The notes: generated by a model from the letters alone, not told the origin. A DNA stretch of 64,000 nucleotides from Noviherbaspirillum pedocola (GCF_016632335.1 NZ_JAEPBG010000012.1:62001-126000); one strand, 5' to 3'; shown: positions 37,315 through 48,300, numbered from the stretch's first letter. Translations and numbers: made by a program.

Positions 37315-37346
37315 ACAAGGCGGACATTCGTCCGCCTTGTTTTCTT
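37315..37346. terminator. Terminator-like hairpin between adk and hppA
   Basis: ACAAGGCGGA (37315-37324) pairs with TCCGCCTTGT (37331-37340) over six bases. The T-rich side is on the plus strand. For adk, transcribed on the minus strand, the tail after the stem is only TGTCGTTTC, so efficiency there is doubtful. Confidence 0.55.
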
Positions 37347-37351
37347 CTTAC

Positions 37352-38017
<666 letters not shown>

Positions 38018-38166
38018 CTAGATGAGTTTTGTTTTGAAATTTGTCGCGGTGGCTGTTGACCGATCGGGACGCGAGGCCCGCCGTGCCTGATTGTTTTTAT
38101 CAGCTAAACATTGCGTGAAACTTACCACAGAATGTCAACAGTACGGCACTTTCCCTTGTGCGTTTG

Positions 38167-38925
38167 CTACGAGTCATGACCAAAGTGTCGGCGCACCCGA
38201 TCGAGGTCTTCCGGCGTATCGACGCCGGCCGATGGCGCGTGTTCGGTCTGATGCACGGCAATCGGGTAACCATGCCAAAGCACTCTTAGCTGTTCAAGCG
38301 CTTCGATTCGCTCCAGCGGCGAGGCCGCCAGGGTCGGATACGCCTGCAGAAACGCCTGGGAAAACGCATACAGGCCGATATGGCGCAGCGGCGCCGGACC
38401 CGGCGGCAAGGCATCCCTGGTCTGCGCGTAGGCATCCCGGTTCCATGGAATCGGCGCGCGCGAGAAATACATCGCCCGACCAACCTTATCCAGTACCACT
38501 TTCACCACATTCGGGTCGAACAGATCGGCGACATCGTGAATCGGATGCGCCGCGGTGGCCGTCGTCACACCCGGCGCGATCAGCGCCGCCGTCGCGGCAA
38601 TCAGATTCGGGTCGATCAGCGGTTCGTCACCCTGCACATTGACGACGACCGCGTCGTCCGGCAATCCGAGCGCCGCGGCAACTTCAGCAATGCGATCGGT
38701 GCCTGAAAGATGGTCGGCGCGCGTCATGCGCGCATCGATGCCATGCATGCGGCAGGCGGCGAGAATGTCCGGATGATCGGTGGCAACCAGTACGTGCTCG
38801 GCGCCCGAGCTTGCCGCGCGCTCGGCCACGCGCACGACCATCGGCTTGCCGGCAATGTCAGCCAGTGGCTTGTTCGGCAAACGGGTGGACGCCAGTCGGG
38901 CAGGGATGATGACGGAAAAGCGCAT
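38167..38925 (-). CDS. kdsB: KdsB, CMP-KDO synthetase
   Basis: KdsB activates KDO with CTP for lipopolysaccharide core synthesis. The 252 aa show the nucleotide-binding start [17 protein letters not shown], the metal-binding NVQGDEPLI, and a conserved C-terminal [20 protein letters not shown]. It starts 9 bases after the Trm112-like gene, within the envelope operon. Confidence 0.97.
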   Translation of the reverse strand: MRFSVIIPARLASTRLPNKPLADIAGKPMVVRVAERAASSGAEHVLVATDHPDILAACRMHGIDARMTRADHLSGTDRIAEVAAALGLPDDAVVVNVQGDEPLIDPNLIAATAALIAPGVTTATAAHPIHDVADLFDPNVVKVVLDKVGRAMYFSRAPIPWNRDAYAQTRDALPPGPAPLRHIGLYAFSQAFLQAYPTLAASPLERIEALEQLRVLWHGYPIAVHQTEHAPSAGVDTPEDLDRVRRHFGHDS

Positions 38926-38934
38926 CGGTGCGGC

Positions 38935-39141
38935 TCAGTCGCGCGCAGCGTCGGGTTCTGCGGGAAGGACCGTGGCCGCGTTCAGGTCGCGCGCTTCGTC
39001 GGGCCACATGATCGGAATGCCGTCGCGGATCGGGTAAGCGAGCTTGTCGGGCTGGCAGATCAACTCCTGGGCTTTCTTGTCGTAGTCGAGCGCGCGCTTG
39101 CAAATCGGGCAAACCAGGATGTCAATCAGTCGGGAATCCAC
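38935..39141 (-). CDS. Trm112/YcaR family small protein
   Basis: A 68-aa protein of the Trm112p (YcaR, UPF0434) family, encoded between lpxK and kdsB as in E. coli. The first zinc-knuckle pair is [10 protein letters not shown], and only one further Cys is seen ([18 protein letters not shown]). The start is GTG at 39141, inside the end of lpxK (20-bp overlap), with GGAG 8 nt upstream. Bacterial members are small accessory proteins without a firm function. Confidence 0.92.
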   Translation of the reverse strand: MDSRLIDILVCPICKRALDYDKKAQELICQPDKLAYPIRDGIPIMWPDEARDLNAATVLPAEPDAARD

Positions 39142-40201
39142 GTAATTTCTCCACTAGGTATTTGGCCAGTGCGGCATCGATGGCGGCCTCCACCGGCACA
39201 TACCACAGCCTTTCGTCCTGCCTCGCCGTCTCGGCGAGGCGACATTTTACTGCATCCTTCTCCGTGATCAGAATGACATCGGCATCGCATGCAGCGAAGG
39301 GATCATCGGCAAAATCATGATGATCCGGCAGAGGCAGTCGCTCGAAGCGCAGGCCGAAGCCTTCGAGCATGCGGAAAAAGCGCTCGGGATTGCCGATGCC
39401 GGCCGCGGCGAGCAGGCGGCGCGGCGGCGCGGCGGCCAGGTCCGCAAGACGCAGGCGCTGCGCGGGATCGCATAGCCGCACCGCGATGTCGCCGCGCAAA
39501 TCCATGCGGACCGACCCCGCCGGCACTCCCGGCGCGGTTGAGGCGCCGTTGATCACCGTGACATCGCGACGGCGCGACACGGGTTCGCGCAAGGGGCCAG
39601 CTGGCAGCATCCAGCCATTGCCAGCGCCGCGGCCGTCGAACAGCATGATTTCCACGTCGCGCGCCAGCGCATAGTGCTGCAGGCCGTCGTCCAGCAGCAG
39701 CACATCGATTTCGGGATGGGATTGGAGCAGCAGATGCGCGGCGGCGGCGCGGTCGCGTCCCACGGCCATCGGACATTGCGCGCGCTCGGCGATCAGCACC
39801 GGTTCGTCGCCGACTTCGGCCGGCGTCGATGCCGCCGTCACCAGCCGTGGCGTCGCGGTGTTAGCGCCATAACCACGGGAAACCACGGCTGGTGAACGGC
39901 CTGCTTCCCGCAGACGCTGCACCAGCCAGATCGTCAGCGGCGTCTTGCCGGTGCCGCCGACGAAGATGTTGCCGACCACTACTACCGGCACCGGCAGCCG
40001 TTCCGACTTCAGCCATCCCGCGCGATACAGCAGGCGCCGCAACCGCACCAGCGCGCCGAAAAGTTTGGACAGCGGCAACAGCAGCCAGGCCGCCGGGCCG
40101 CGTGTCTGCCAGATCCGTTCCAGCGCAAGTTGCAGCCTGGATGGCCCGGAGGACCGCGATGGCGAGCCGGTCCGTGCGCCGGCAGGTGCGCGCTGCTCCA
40201 A
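39122..40201 (-). CDS. lpxK: LpxK, lipid A 4'-kinase
   Basis: LpxK phosphorylates the 4' position of the tetraacyl-disaccharide lipid A precursor at the inner membrane. The P-loop is [14 protein letters not shown] and a membrane-associated N-terminal helix ([16 protein letters not shown]) is present. Later motifs [22 protein letters not shown] and [10 protein letters not shown] fit the family. The open frame starts with TTG at 40201. There is no ATG near the conserved start and no clear Shine-Dalgarno sequence, so the exact N-terminus is uncertain. It lies 8 bases after exbD. Confidence 0.93.
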   Translation of the reverse strand: MEQRAPAGARTGSPSRSSGPSRLQLALERIWQTRGPAAWLLLPLSKLFGALVRLRRLLYRAGWLKSERLPVPVVVVGNIFVGGTGKTPLTIWLVQRLREAGRSPAVVSRGYGANTATPRLVTAASTPAEVGDEPVLIAERAQCPMAVGRDRAAAAHLLLQSHPEIDVLLLDDGLQHYALARDVEIMLFDGRGAGNGWMLPAGPLREPVSRRRDVTVINGASTAPGVPAGSVRMDLRGDIAVRLCDPAQRLRLADLAAAPPRRLLAAAGIGNPERFFRMLEGFGLRFERLPLPDHHDFADDPFAACDADVILITEKDAVKCRLAETARQDERLWYVPVEAAIDAALAKYLVEKLRGFPTD

Positions 40202-40209
40202 CGGAAGCG

Positions 40210-40647
40210 CTATTTGCCGCCGCTCGACTTGGCGGCGAAGGTCAGCTGCGGCAGACCAGCGATGCGCGCCGCTTCGAGGATATTGATGACGGTCTGGTGC
40301 GTGGCCAGCGCATCGGCATTGACAATCAGCACCGGATCGACCTTGCCCTGCCCGGCGGTTGCGGCTGCCGCCTTGCGCAGATCCTCGGCCAGACCAGCGA
40401 CGTCGCGGAACGGCACCTGGGTGTTATTGATGGCATAACGGCCCTGCGCATCCACCGTGACGTAAATCTCGGGCGGGTGCTGCACGGCCTTTTCCGCATC
40501 CGCGGTCGGCAGCGTGACCTGCAGCGCGGTGTAGCGGTTGTAGGTGGTGGTGATCATGAGGAAGATCAGGATCACCAGCAGCACGTCGATGAACGGAATC
40601 AGGTTGATTTCCGGGTCCTCGCGACCCTTGCCTCTGCGGAAATTCAT
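40210..40647 (-). CDS. exbD: ExbD/TolR family energy-transducing protein
   Basis: A 145-aa inner-membrane protein with a short cytoplasmic start, one membrane helix (about 17-38) containing the essential Asp in NLIPFIDVLLVILIFLMI, and a periplasmic domain. With ExbB it forms a proton channel that powers TonB-dependent transport. GAGGAG precedes the ATG. It lies 17 bases after exbB and just before lpxK. No tonB gene is nearby, so the partner could also be a Tol-like or other system. Confidence 0.93.
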   Translation of the reverse strand: MNFRRGKGREDPEINLIPFIDVLLVILIFLMITTTYNRYTALQVTLPTADAEKAVQHPPEIYVTVDAQGRYAINNTQVPFRDVAGLAEDLRKAAAATAGQGKVDPVLIVNADALATHQTVINILEAARIAGLPQLTFAAKSSGGK

Positions 40648-40664
40648 GCGCGATGCTCCTCGAC

Positions 40665-41270
40665 CTACTTGCGGCCGTCGTGCACGGTATCGACGAACTT
40701 CACCGCCTGCTGTTCCATCTCGACGACGAAACTGTCCACCAGCGCCCGGAAATGCCGGTAGAACACCAAGGTCGGCATCGCAATCGCCAGGCCAAATCCG
40801 GTGTTGTACAGCGCCACCGAAATGCCGTGCGCCAGCTGGGCGGGATTCGAGCCGCTCGCGTCCTGGACGCCAAAGATTTCGATCATGCCGACGACGGTGC
40901 CGAACAGGCCCATCAGCGGCGCCAAGCTGGCGATGGTGCCCAACGTGGTCAGAAAACGTTCGAGTTCATGCGCGGCGCCGCGACCGGCTTCCTCGATCGA
41001 TTCCTTCATCACGTCGCGCGGCGCGTTGACATTGCGCAGTCCCGCGGCCAAAACCCGGCCCAGCGGTGAATTCTGCGCCAGCTTGTCGATCACATCGCGG
41101 TTGACCTTGCCGCTTTGCTGTACGCGCAGCACTTCCTGCAGCAGGTTCGGCGGAAGGATGCGATTGCGGCGCAGGTACAATGTGCGCTCGACGATGAGGG
41201 TAAGTGCGATCAGCGAAGCGATGAGCAGGAACCAGATCGGCCAACCGGCGGCCTGAAAAATGGCAAACAA
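40665..41270 (-). CDS. exbB: ExbB/TolQ/MotA family proton-channel protein (TTG start)
   Basis: A 201-aa membrane protein with three helices and the family core LGTIASLAPLMGLFGTVVGMIEIF. It forms the pentameric proton channel with ExbD. The start is taken as TTG at 41270. A perfectly placed AAGGAG (41282-41277) lies 6 nt upstream, and the product then starts (M)FAIFQAAGWPIWFLL as in relatives. The open frame extends to 41450 without a suitable start. It is first in the exbB-exbD-lpxK-trm112-kdsB operon. Confidence 0.92.
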   Translation of the reverse strand: MFAIFQAAGWPIWFLLIASLIALTLIVERTLYLRRNRILPPNLLQEVLRVQQSGKVNRDVIDKLAQNSPLGRVLAAGLRNVNAPRDVMKESIEEAGRGAAHELERFLTTLGTIASLAPLMGLFGTVVGMIEIFGVQDASGSNPAQLAHGISVALYNTGFGLAIAMPTLVFYRHFRALVDSFVVEMEQQAVKFVDTVHDGRK

Positions 41271-41588
41271 AAAAGACTCCTTGGTGGGATGGGGAAAGGC
41301 AGGATGCAGAATGTAGCGTCTCAGCGCGCCCCGGGCAAGCTCGACAGCCATTGTTGTCAGGAAATAAACACCGATACCGAGTTCTTCACAGCGCCTGTGG
41401 ACAACATTGTGAACAAGCGCTTGGCATACGCAAAAAGTGCTTGATTTCAAATGGTTTTTTTCCTCTGCTCATGAAAAGCGCAAAGACACAAATCGTTTTA
41501 AATCAAACACTTACGAGAAAATCTGGATTTTTCCCATGATTCATGTAACGAAATGTTTTGCAGCCCGTGACTGTGGAAAGGTGCGCGG

Positions 41589-42950
41589 ATGATGGAGCAG
41601 CGTCAGGCCGCCTCCCTCGAAACCGCCCCGGCGGTACTGCCTGTTTCCGCGCTCAACACCGCGGTGGCGCGCCTGCTGGAGCGCAGTTTCCCGCTCGCAT
41701 GGGTATCCGGCGAAATCTCGAATTTCACCCGCGCCGCCTCCGGCCACTGGTATTTCACGTTGAAGGATGATGCGGCCCAGGTGCGCGCCGTAATGTTTCG
41801 TGGCCGCGCGCAATATGCCGGATTCACGCCGCGCGACGGCGATCGGGTCGAAGTGCGTGCACTGGTCACGCTGTACGCGGCACGCGGTGATTATCAGCTC
41901 AACGTCGAATCGATTCGCCGCAGCGGCACCGGCAGCCTGTACGAAGCCTTCCTGGAACTGAAAGCGCGGCTCGGCGCGGAAGGCCTGTTCGACCAGGAGC
42001 GGAAACGGCAGCTACCCGAATTCCCGCGCACCATCGGCATCGTCACCAGCCCGCAGGCGGCGGCGCTGCGCGATGTGCTGACCACGCTCAAGCGCCGTGC
42101 GCCGCATGTGCGGATCATTCTGTATCCAACACCGGTTCAGGGCGATGCCGCCGTACCGAAGATCGCCCAGGCGATTGCCACCGCCTCGCTGCGCGCCGAA
42201 TGCGATGTGCTGCTGGTCTGCCGTGGCGGCGGCAGCATGGAAGACTTGTGGTGCTTCAACCATGAAGCGGTGGCGCGTGCGATCGCCGGTTGCACGATGC
42301 CGGTGATTTCCGGCGTCGGCCATGAAACCGATTTCACGATCGCCGATTTCGCTGCCGACCTGCGCGCGCCGACGCCGACCGCCGCGGCGGAAATGGCGGT
42401 CACACCGCGCGCGGACTGGCTCGGCCGCCTGGAAATGCATGCCGACGATTTGCAGCGCGCCTGGCGCCGTCGCTACGCGAACGCAGCGCAGACCCTGGAC
42501 TGGCTGGCGCGGCGGCTGCAGAGCCCGGCGCAGCGGCTGGAGCGCGAGCGCCTGAAGCTGGGCGCAATGCAGCTGCGGCTGGCACATGCGACGCGCACGC
42601 CGCTGAATCTGTCGCGGCTGGCGATTGCACAGCTGGAAACGCGCCTGCGCGCGCAGTTGCCGGACATCGACGGGCAGCGCGAGCGGGTATCGCATCAGGC
42701 GCATCGCCTGCACAGCGGCATGTCCTGCCACCTGCGCGACCGCCGCGCCGCGCTTGCCACACTGGCGGCGCAACTGGAATTGCTGAATCCGCAGCGCACC
42801 CTGGAACGCGGCTATGCGATGGTGATCGACGCCAGGGGACGCACGGTGCGCGCACCCGGCAGCCTGCATGCGCGCGAGAGCATCACCCTGCACCTGGCCG
42901 AAGGCAGCGTCGAAGCGACGCTGGCGGCGGTGCAGCCCCGTCTGGATTGA
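41589..42950 (+). CDS. xseA: Exodeoxyribonuclease VII large subunit
   Basis: XseA is the catalytic subunit of exonuclease VII, which degrades single-stranded DNA bidirectionally. The 453 aa start with an OB-fold (about 20-115, including WVSGEISNF and GHWYFTLKD). The catalytic domain follows, with [19 protein letters not shown]-like [12 protein letters not shown] and [31 protein letters not shown] long coiled-coil and [11 protein letters not shown] end it. The start could be 41589 or the adjacent ATG at 41592. It is divergent from exbB. Confidence 0.96.
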   Translation: MMEQRQAASLETAPAVLPVSALNTAVARLLERSFPLAWVSGEISNFTRAASGHWYFTLKDDAAQVRAVMFRGRAQYAGFTPRDGDRVEVRALVTLYAARGDYQLNVESIRRSGTGSLYEAFLELKARLGAEGLFDQERKRQLPEFPRTIGIVTSPQAAALRDVLTTLKRRAPHVRIILYPTPVQGDAAVPKIAQAIATASLRAECDVLLVCRGGGSMEDLWCFNHEAVARAIAGCTMPVISGVGHETDFTIADFAADLRAPTPTAAAEMAVTPRADWLGRLEMHADDLQRAWRRRYANAAQTLDWLARRLQSPAQRLERERLKLGAMQLRLAHATRTPLNLSRLAIAQLETRLRAQLPDIDGQRERVSHQAHRLHSGMSCHLRDRRAALATLAAQLELLNPQRTLERGYAMVIDARGRTVRAPGSLHARESITLHLAEGSVEATLAAVQPRLD

Positions 42951-43065
42951 AACACTATCCTTTCGGAAACCGCGTTTGCCGGGGCAAGATGCGTGCAAGG
43001 CTTATCCGCTTTACAATGCTGCCTCGGCAAATTTACGTTCAACACTGACAACCAAAGGACACATC

Positions 43066-43644
43066 ATGGAACACACTCTGCCACCCCTGCCCTATGCAAT
43101 GGATGCGCTGCAGCCGCACATGTCCAAGGAGACGCTGGAATACCACTACGGCAAGCATCACCAGGCCTACGTGACCAATCTGAACAACCTGATCAAGGGC
43201 ACCGAGTATGAAAACATGGGCCTGGAAGACATCATCAAGAAGTCGTCCGGCGGCGTGTTCAATAACTCCGCCCAGGTGTGGAACCATACCTTTTTCTGGA
43301 ACTGCCTGAAGCCGCAAGGCGGCGGCGCGCCGACCGGTGCGGTGGCCGATGCGATCAACAAGAAATGGGGTTCCTTCGACAAGTTCAAGGAAGAATTCAA
43401 CAAGTCCGGCGCCACCAACTTCGGCTCCGGCTGGACCTGGCTGGTGAAGAAGGCCGACGGCTCGGTTGACATCGTCAACACCTCCAACGCCGGCACCCCG
43501 CTGACCAGTAACGACAAGCCGCTCATGACCTGCGACGTGTGGGAGCATGCTTACTACATCGACTACCGTAACGCCCGTCCGAAATTCCTCGAGAATTTCT
43601 GGAACCTGGTCAACTGGGATTTCGTGAACCAGAACCTGGCGTAA
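43066..43644 (+). CDS. sodB: Iron superoxide dismutase
   Basis: SodB disproportionates superoxide in the cytoplasm. The 192-aa protein has the four metal ligands: His27 (YHYGKHH region), His74 (NHTFFWN), Asp157 and His161 ([11 protein letters not shown]). The residues around Gln70 ([10 protein letters not shown]) indicate an Fe- rather than Mn-type enzyme. AAAGGA before the ATG at 43066 supports this start. A possible -10 (TACAAT, 43012-43017) lies 48 bases upstream. Confidence 0.97.
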   Translation: MEHTLPPLPYAMDALQPHMSKETLEYHYGKHHQAYVTNLNNLIKGTEYENMGLEDIIKKSSGGVFNNSAQVWNHTFFWNCLKPQGGGAPTGAVADAINKKWGSFDKFKEEFNKSGATNFGSGWTWLVKKADGSVDIVNTSNAGTPLTSNDKPLMTCDVWEHAYYIDYRNARPKFLENFWNLVNWDFVNQNLA

Positions 43645-43667
43645 AGCTCACCGAGCTGACGCATCCG

Positions 43668-43706
43668 ACGCCGACCGGCAGCAATGCCGGTCGGCGTTTT
43701 CCTTTT
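43668..43706 (+). terminator. Rho-independent terminator of sodB
   Basis: The 12-bp perfect stem CGCCGACCGGCA / TGCCGGTCGGCG (43669-43680, 43685-43696) with loop GCAA is followed by TTTTCCTTTT. It ends close to the stop of the convergent LysR gene and may serve only sodB. Confidence 0.9.
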
Positions 43707-44692
43707 CAGGCTTGCCCGGGCTGCGCCTTCGCATTGTTCGCATCGTTGCCAATCTGGCGAAGCGTGTGATCCACCAGCGCCTGCTGCTCGCGGCAGCTCG
43801 GACCCGAGAATTCCTCGGCCAGGGCATCCAGGAACACCCGCGTGCGGCGCGGCATCAGGCGCCTTCCCGGAAACACCGCCCAGGCGATATGCGACGGTGC
43901 CGTCCAGTCCGGCAACACCCGCTGCAGGCGGCCATCCTCCAGAAAGGCTTGCGCGAAGTGATCTTCCACCATCGCGATGCCGGCATCGGCGCAGGCCAGG
44001 CGCAGCAGCACTTCCGGCGAATTGATCGTCGCGCGTCCGGGCAGCACCGCTTCCCAGCGCTCGGCGCCGCGGCTCAGCAGCCAGGGCACGGGTTCGCCAT
44101 GGCGTCCCAGGAGGCGCAGGATGTCATGCCCGAGCAGATCCTGCGGCGACTGCGGCATGCCGCGTCGGCGCAGATACGCGGGCGACGCCACCAGTCCGTT
44201 GGAAAACACTGCGAGCCGGCGTGCTGCCAGGCTGGCATCGTCGGGCAGATGGCCCATGCGGATCGCGACATCGAAGTTCTCGCCGATGAGGTCGACGCGG
44301 CGCGGTGACAAATCGATTTCCACCGTGATGGCCGGATAGCGCGCCATGAAACGCGCCAGCACCGGTCCGAACATCAGATTCGCCAGATCGTTCGGCATCG
44401 ATACCCGCAGCCGCCCGCTGGGCTCGGCCTGGCGTTGCTGCGCCAGCATTGCCGCAGCATCGACTTCAGCAATGACCTGCCGCGCATGCTCGAGCATGTC
44501 AGCGCCGAAATCGGTGACCGACAGTTTGCGCGTGGTGCGCAACAGCAGCCGCTCGCCAAGCTCGGCTTCCAGCAGCGCAATGCGGCGCGACACCGTGGAC
44601 TTCGGCAATCCCATGCGCAGCGCCGCCGCGCTGAAGCTGCCTGATTCCGCCACCCTGGCGAAGAGGATCAGATCATTCGGTTCGATGCTCAT
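43706..44692 (-). CDS. LysR-family transcriptional regulator
   Basis: A 328-aa regulator with an N-terminal winged helix-turn-helix ([39 protein letters not shown] region, about 10-55) and a substrate-binding domain. It resembles the AaeR/DsdC-like CrgA subgroup. The start at 44692 ([18 protein letters not shown]) is preferred over the frame start at 44737. It is divergent from azoR over 147 bases, so azoR is its likely target, but the inducer is unknown. Confidence 0.92.
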   Translation of the reverse strand: MSIEPNDLILFARVAESGSFSAAALRMGLPKSTVSRRIALLEAELGERLLLRTTRKLSVTDFGADMLEHARQVIAEVDAAAMLAQQRQAEPSGRLRVSMPNDLANLMFGPVLARFMARYPAITVEIDLSPRRVDLIGENFDVAIRMGHLPDDASLAARRLAVFSNGLVASPAYLRRRGMPQSPQDLLGHDILRLLGRHGEPVPWLLSRGAERWEAVLPGRATINSPEVLLRLACADAGIAMVEDHFAQAFLEDGRLQRVLPDWTAPSHIAWAVFPGRRLMPRRTRVFLDALAEEFSGPSCREQQALVDHTLRQIGNDANNAKAQPGQA

Positions 44693-44839
44693 TATTGGCG
44701 CTCCGTTGGCGATGAACGTTTGACGATGCAAGCGCATTGTCTCACCAACAGGACAATGTTGTTCATTTTGATGCCTTTCAGGATCTTCTGGCGGCCTCTA
44801 TTATCCAATCACACCACCTCCTTCAAAGGGCAAGAGACC

Positions 44840-45439
44840 ATGAACATCCTGCAAATCAACTCCAGCGCCCGTGCGGGCAACTCGCATTCCACTCGCCTGG
44901 CCAATGCCATCGTCGAAAAACTGCGCGCCGCGCACCCCAATGCCGGCTTTGCGCTGCGCGACCTCGGCGCCCAACCGCATCCGGAACTGGATGAAAACAC
45001 GCTGGGCGCCCTGTTTACGCCTGCTGACAAGCGCACTCCGGAACAACAGGCCCGTGTCGCCCTGGACGATGCGCTGATCGCCGAAGTGCAGGCCGCCGAC
45101 GTTCTGGTGATTGGCGTGCCGATGTACAACTTCGGTGTGCCGGCGCAACTGAAGCACTGGATCGATGCGATCGCCCGCGCCAACGTGACATTCCGCTACA
45201 CCGCGAACGGCCCGGAAGGCTTGCTCAAAGGCAAGAAGGTGTATTTTGCAATGACGCGCGGCGGTGTTTACCGTGACACGCCGGCCGATATCCAGACGCA
45301 ATATCTGAAAACCTTCTTCGGCTTCCTCGGCATGACCGACGTGGAATTCATCTATGCCGAAGGCCTGGCCATGGGTCCGGATGCCGAGCGCCAGGGCCTG
45401 GATGCCGCCTTCGCGCAGATCGAAACCGCTGTCGCCTGA
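44840..45439 (+). CDS. azoR: AzoR, FMN-dependent NADH azo/quinone reductase
   Basis: A 199-aa flavodoxin-like reductase. It has the N-terminal FMN-binding [15 protein letters not shown], the middle motif [18 protein letters not shown], and ATRGG-like AMTRGGVY. Enzymes of this family reduce quinones and azo compounds with NADH and probably protect against electrophiles. The start at 44840 ([11 protein letters not shown]) fits the family. It is the likely target of the divergent LysR gene. Confidence 0.94.
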   Translation: MNILQINSSARAGNSHSTRLANAIVEKLRAAHPNAGFALRDLGAQPHPELDENTLGALFTPADKRTPEQQARVALDDALIAEVQAADVLVIGVPMYNFGVPAQLKHWIDAIARANVTFRYTANGPEGLLKGKKVYFAMTRGGVYRDTPADIQTQYLKTFFGFLGMTDVEFIYAEGLAMGPDAERQGLDAAFAQIETAVA

Positions 45440-45444
45440 TCCGG

Positions 45445-45480
45445 CGCAAGCCGCGTCGCGGCCCGGCGCCGCGGCTTGCG
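45445..45480 (+). terminator. GC-rich hairpin after azoR
   Basis: CGCAAGCCGCG (45445-45455) pairs perfectly with CGCGGCTTGCG (45470-45480). There is no T-run, so it may be a Rho-assisted terminator or an mRNA 3' stabiliser. Confidence 0.5.
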
Positions 45481-45534
45481 GTGCGACTCCTAAGATGGGA
45501 ACACCGCATCACCTATCCTTCCGGGAGACGCGCG

Positions 45535-46014
45535 ATGGAACTCATACTCTGGCGCCACGCCGAAGCCGTGCCCGGCACACCCGACGCCGATCGCCCTCTG
45601 ACCGAAGCGGGAAAACGCCAGGCCGCCGCCATGGCTGCTTGGCTGCGGCCGCGGCTGCCGGCGGGCATACGCATCCTGGTCAGCCCTGCCACCCGCGCCC
45701 GGCAAACCGCCGACGCGCTGGGGCAGCCCTATGAATTGTGCGACGCGATCACCAAGGAGCAACCGGCGACCGAACTGATGAACGCCGCCGATTGGCCATC
45801 GAATCCGCGCCACGTAATGCTGGTCGGCCACCAGCCAGCCTTTGGTGAACTGGTGGCGATGATACTCGGCACTTCGGTCGGCAAATGGGACATGGCCAAG
45901 GGCGGCATCTGGTGGTTCAGCGACCGCCAGGAAACCGAGAAGACCGAGGTTTTCGTCAAGGCGGTGCTGGGGCCGGAAATGCTGTTGCAAGACGGGGAAG
46001 CCGCAACGAAATAG
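45535..46014 (+). CDS. sixA: SixA, phosphohistidine phosphatase
   Basis: A 159-aa histidine phosphatase (RHG superfamily). The catalytic motif LWRHAEA lies at residues 5-11 and the second active-site region is LVGHQPAFGELVA. SixA removes phosphate from phosphohistidine on Hpt or PTS-Ntr proteins. The start at 45535, just before the RH motif, follows CGGGAGAC. It converges with the asparaginase gene. Confidence 0.9.
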   Translation: MELILWRHAEAVPGTPDADRPLTEAGKRQAAAMAAWLRPRLPAGIRILVSPATRARQTADALGQPYELCDAITKEQPATELMNAADWPSNPRHVMLVGHQPAFGELVAMILGTSVGKWDMAKGGIWWFSDRQETEKTEVFVKAVLGPEMLLQDGEAATK

Positions 46015-46035
46015 CTGCAGATCCCGGCCGCACTC

Positions 46036-47121
46036 TCAGTAGTCGTAGAACATGCGCTGGATCTCGCGGGTATCCGTGGTTCTGGTCAGCGCCAGCATCA
46101 GCAGGATGCGCGCCTTCTGCGGATTCAGCGTATCCGACACCACGAAATCGAGTTCATCGTCATTCGCTTCGCCATTGCGGGCGACGATGCCCTGCCCCAC
46201 TCTTGAAGACCGCACGACGACGATGCCGCGCCGGCGCGCTTCCGACAGCGCCGGGCGCACCGCCGCAGCCAGGCTGCCGTCGCCGGGGCCGGCATACACC
46301 AGTCCCTGATCACCCGAAGCAGCATAGGCATCGATCGCGACCCGGTTCGCATTCGCATGGCCGTACACCACGTCCACCGCCGGCAGCTTCGTCAGCGCGG
46401 ACACGTCGAATTCACTCTCGGCCGTATGCCGGCGCGTCGAGGCGCGGTAAAAATGCGGCCGGTTGTCCTGCATGTAGCCCAGCAAGCCGAGCTCCGGCGC
46501 CTTGAAGGTGTCCAGCGTCGAGGTGTTGGTTTTCGTGACCTCGCGCGCGCCGTTGATCTGGTCGTTGAGCATCACCAGCACGCCCTTGCCGACCGCTTCG
46601 CGGCTTCCGGCCAGAATGACGGCGTTGTACAGATTGATCGGCCCGTCGGCGCTGATCGCCGTCGACGGCCGCATCGCGCCGACGATCACCACCGGCTTGC
46701 GGCTCTTCACTACCAGGTTCAGGAAGTACGCGGTTTCCTCGATGGTGTCGGTGCCGTGGGTAATCACGATGCCATCCACGTCCGGCTGCGCCAGCAGCGT
46801 GTTGATGCGCTTGGCCAGCGCCAGCCAGTGTTCGTTGCCCATGCTTTCACTGGCGATCTGGAACACCTGCTCGCCGCTGACATTGGCCACCTTCTTGAGT
46901 TCGGGCACGGCGGCAATCAGTGCATCGACGCCAACCTTCGCGGCCGTGTAGCCGACGGTCGTCGTCGATGTCGCGCCGGTGCCGGCGATGGTGCCGCCGG
47001 TGGCGAGGATGCGCACGTTCGGCAGCTTCGCCGACGCATTCGGCACATCGGCGGCGCAGGCCGACAGCAGCAGTAGCTGCATCAATACGAGAAACAGGGT
47101 TTGCAGTCGAGCCAGCTTCAT
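46036..47121 (-). CDS. ansB: Type II L-asparaginase, lipoprotein form
   Basis: A 361-aa precursor that hydrolyses asparagine (often also glutamine) to aspartate and ammonia outside the cytoplasm. The signal peptide ends in LLLLSAC (Cys22), so the enzyme is probably lipid-anchored. The catalytic Thr44 lies in ATGGTIAGTG and the second active-site triad segment is VITHGTDTIEETAYFL. Later AGPGDGS and SSRVGQGIV fit type II enzymes. It is monocistronic and convergent with sixA. Confidence 0.93.
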   Translation of the reverse strand: MKLARLQTLFLVLMQLLLLSACAADVPNASAKLPNVRILATGGTIAGTGATSTTTVGYTAAKVGVDALIAAVPELKKVANVSGEQVFQIASESMGNEHWLALAKRINTLLAQPDVDGIVITHGTDTIEETAYFLNLVVKSRKPVVIVGAMRPSTAISADGPINLYNAVILAGSREAVGKGVLVMLNDQINGAREVTKTNTSTLDTFKAPELGLLGYMQDNRPHFYRASTRRHTAESEFDVSALTKLPAVDVVYGHANANRVAIDAYAASGDQGLVYAGPGDGSLAAAVRPALSEARRRGIVVVRSSRVGQGIVARNGEANDDELDFVVSDTLNPQKARILLMLALTRTTDTREIQRMFYDY

Positions 47122-47349
47122 GGGATCTCCTATCGAATGGGAAAACCCGGATCATGCATGCCGCGACGAGGTCGCAGCAAGCGCCCGCGCATGGCGTCAA
47201 GTGGGGAAGTCGCCAGCCGATGGCTTAGGCGCCTGTTACAAGCGTTCACAGTTGATACAGGCTTTGGTCTAGAAGGAGACCGCCTCCATTCGCTAAGGTA
47301 GCGCCATGCCGATCAGCGGCAGAACATCACAACGACAAGGAAAGAGATC

Positions 47350-47916
47350 ATGCAAACCACCCAGTCCACCAATCGTATTCACCCGCTTGTCGCCGGCGCA
47401 GCCGCATCGGTGATGCTGGTCAGCTTGGTGGGCGTGGCCGCGCTCACCGGCCTGCTGCCGAATTCCCGCAGTGCCAATGCGCCGACGGCGCAGGCAGCAC
47501 CGGTAGCGCAAGTCGCCAGCGCCGCGCCCGCGACGACGGTTGCCGCGCCGCAGAAGCTCGTTGCCGACAGCGATGGTGAAGCGCCGGCCAAGGTTGCCCC
47601 GGTCAAGCATGCGGCGCCAAAGACCGTCCCGCACCGTACCGTGGCACGCGCCGAGCCGAACTACCGCGCGCCGAACTATGCACAGACCGCGTATCAGAAT
47701 CCCTCGTATGCGCAGCAGCCTGCCTATACCCAGCCAGCGCCGCAACCCGCACCGGCACGGCAGGCAAGCCCGGTCGGCATCGCAGCGGGCGCGGTGCTCG
47801 GCGGCGTGCTCGGCAACCAAGTTGGCGGAGGCAACGGACGTACGCTGGCGACGGTTGCCGGTGCAGTGGGTGGTGGTTTCCTTGGCAATGAAGTCGGCAA
47901 GCGTTACGGCTACTGA
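47350..47916 (+). CDS. Membrane protein with C-terminal glycine-zipper domain
   Basis: A 188-aa protein with an N-terminal hydrophobic segment (about 14-36) preceded by a short polar start, so it is a membrane anchor or uncleaved signal. An Ala/Pro-rich spacer and Tyr/Gln/Pro-rich low-complexity part follow. The glycine-zipper 2TM domain (about 140-185) includes GAVLGGVLGNQVGGGNGRTLATVAG. It shares this domain with the lipoprotein at 16510 but not the anchoring. AAGGAAAGA precedes the ATG. Probably an envelope protein. Confidence 0.8.
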   Translation: MQTTQSTNRIHPLVAGAAASVMLVSLVGVAALTGLLPNSRSANAPTAQAAPVAQVASAAPATTVAAPQKLVADSDGEAPAKVAPVKHAAPKTVPHRTVARAEPNYRAPNYAQTAYQNPSYAQQPAYTQPAPQPAPARQASPVGIAAGAVLGGVLGNQVGGGNGRTLATVAGAVGGGFLGNEVGKRYGY

Positions 47917-47946
47917 GCCGATTTGCATGAATGACCGAAGCCGCCG

Positions 47947-48300
47947 TCAATGCGGCGCCTTCGGATGCTCCAGATAAAAAATCACCGCCTTCACCACCGC
48001 ATACATCAGCGCATGCTGCAGGTCCGGATGGTCACAGACATGCACCGACACCGGCCCGGCATGCACGCAATGCGCATGGGCCGCGCCCGGTTCGCGGTCG
48101 AAGCGGATCGGGATTTCATGCTGGACGATCAGCGGCGCGCATGCGGCCCAGTCGCGCGTCCATTTCGGCATTGCCGTCGTGCCGTCCCAGAGCGTGCCGG
48201 CATCCTCGTAAAACTCTTCCACGTTGTGGCCGAGCAGATGGGCCAGGTGCCGCTCCCTGGCCACGCAGCTGCGGAAATATTCCTGGTCGCTCATGCGCAT
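47947..48300 (-). CDS. Conserved hypothetical protein, function unknown
   Basis: A 117-aa soluble protein without signal peptide or membrane helix. It is rich in His and Cys (CVARERHLAHLLGHNVEEF, then HAHCVHAGPVSVHVCDHPD), which could bind metal. GGAG at 48311-48308 is well spaced for the ATG at 48300, less so for the second in-frame Met. It lies 141 bases downstream of egtB on the same strand. I do not recognise the family. Confidence 0.6.
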   Translation of the reverse strand: MRMSDQEYFRSCVARERHLAHLLGHNVEEFYEDAGTLWDGTTAMPKWTRDWAACAPLIVQHEIPIRFDREPGAAHAHCVHAGPVSVHVCDHPDLQHALMYAVVKAVIFYLEHPKAPH

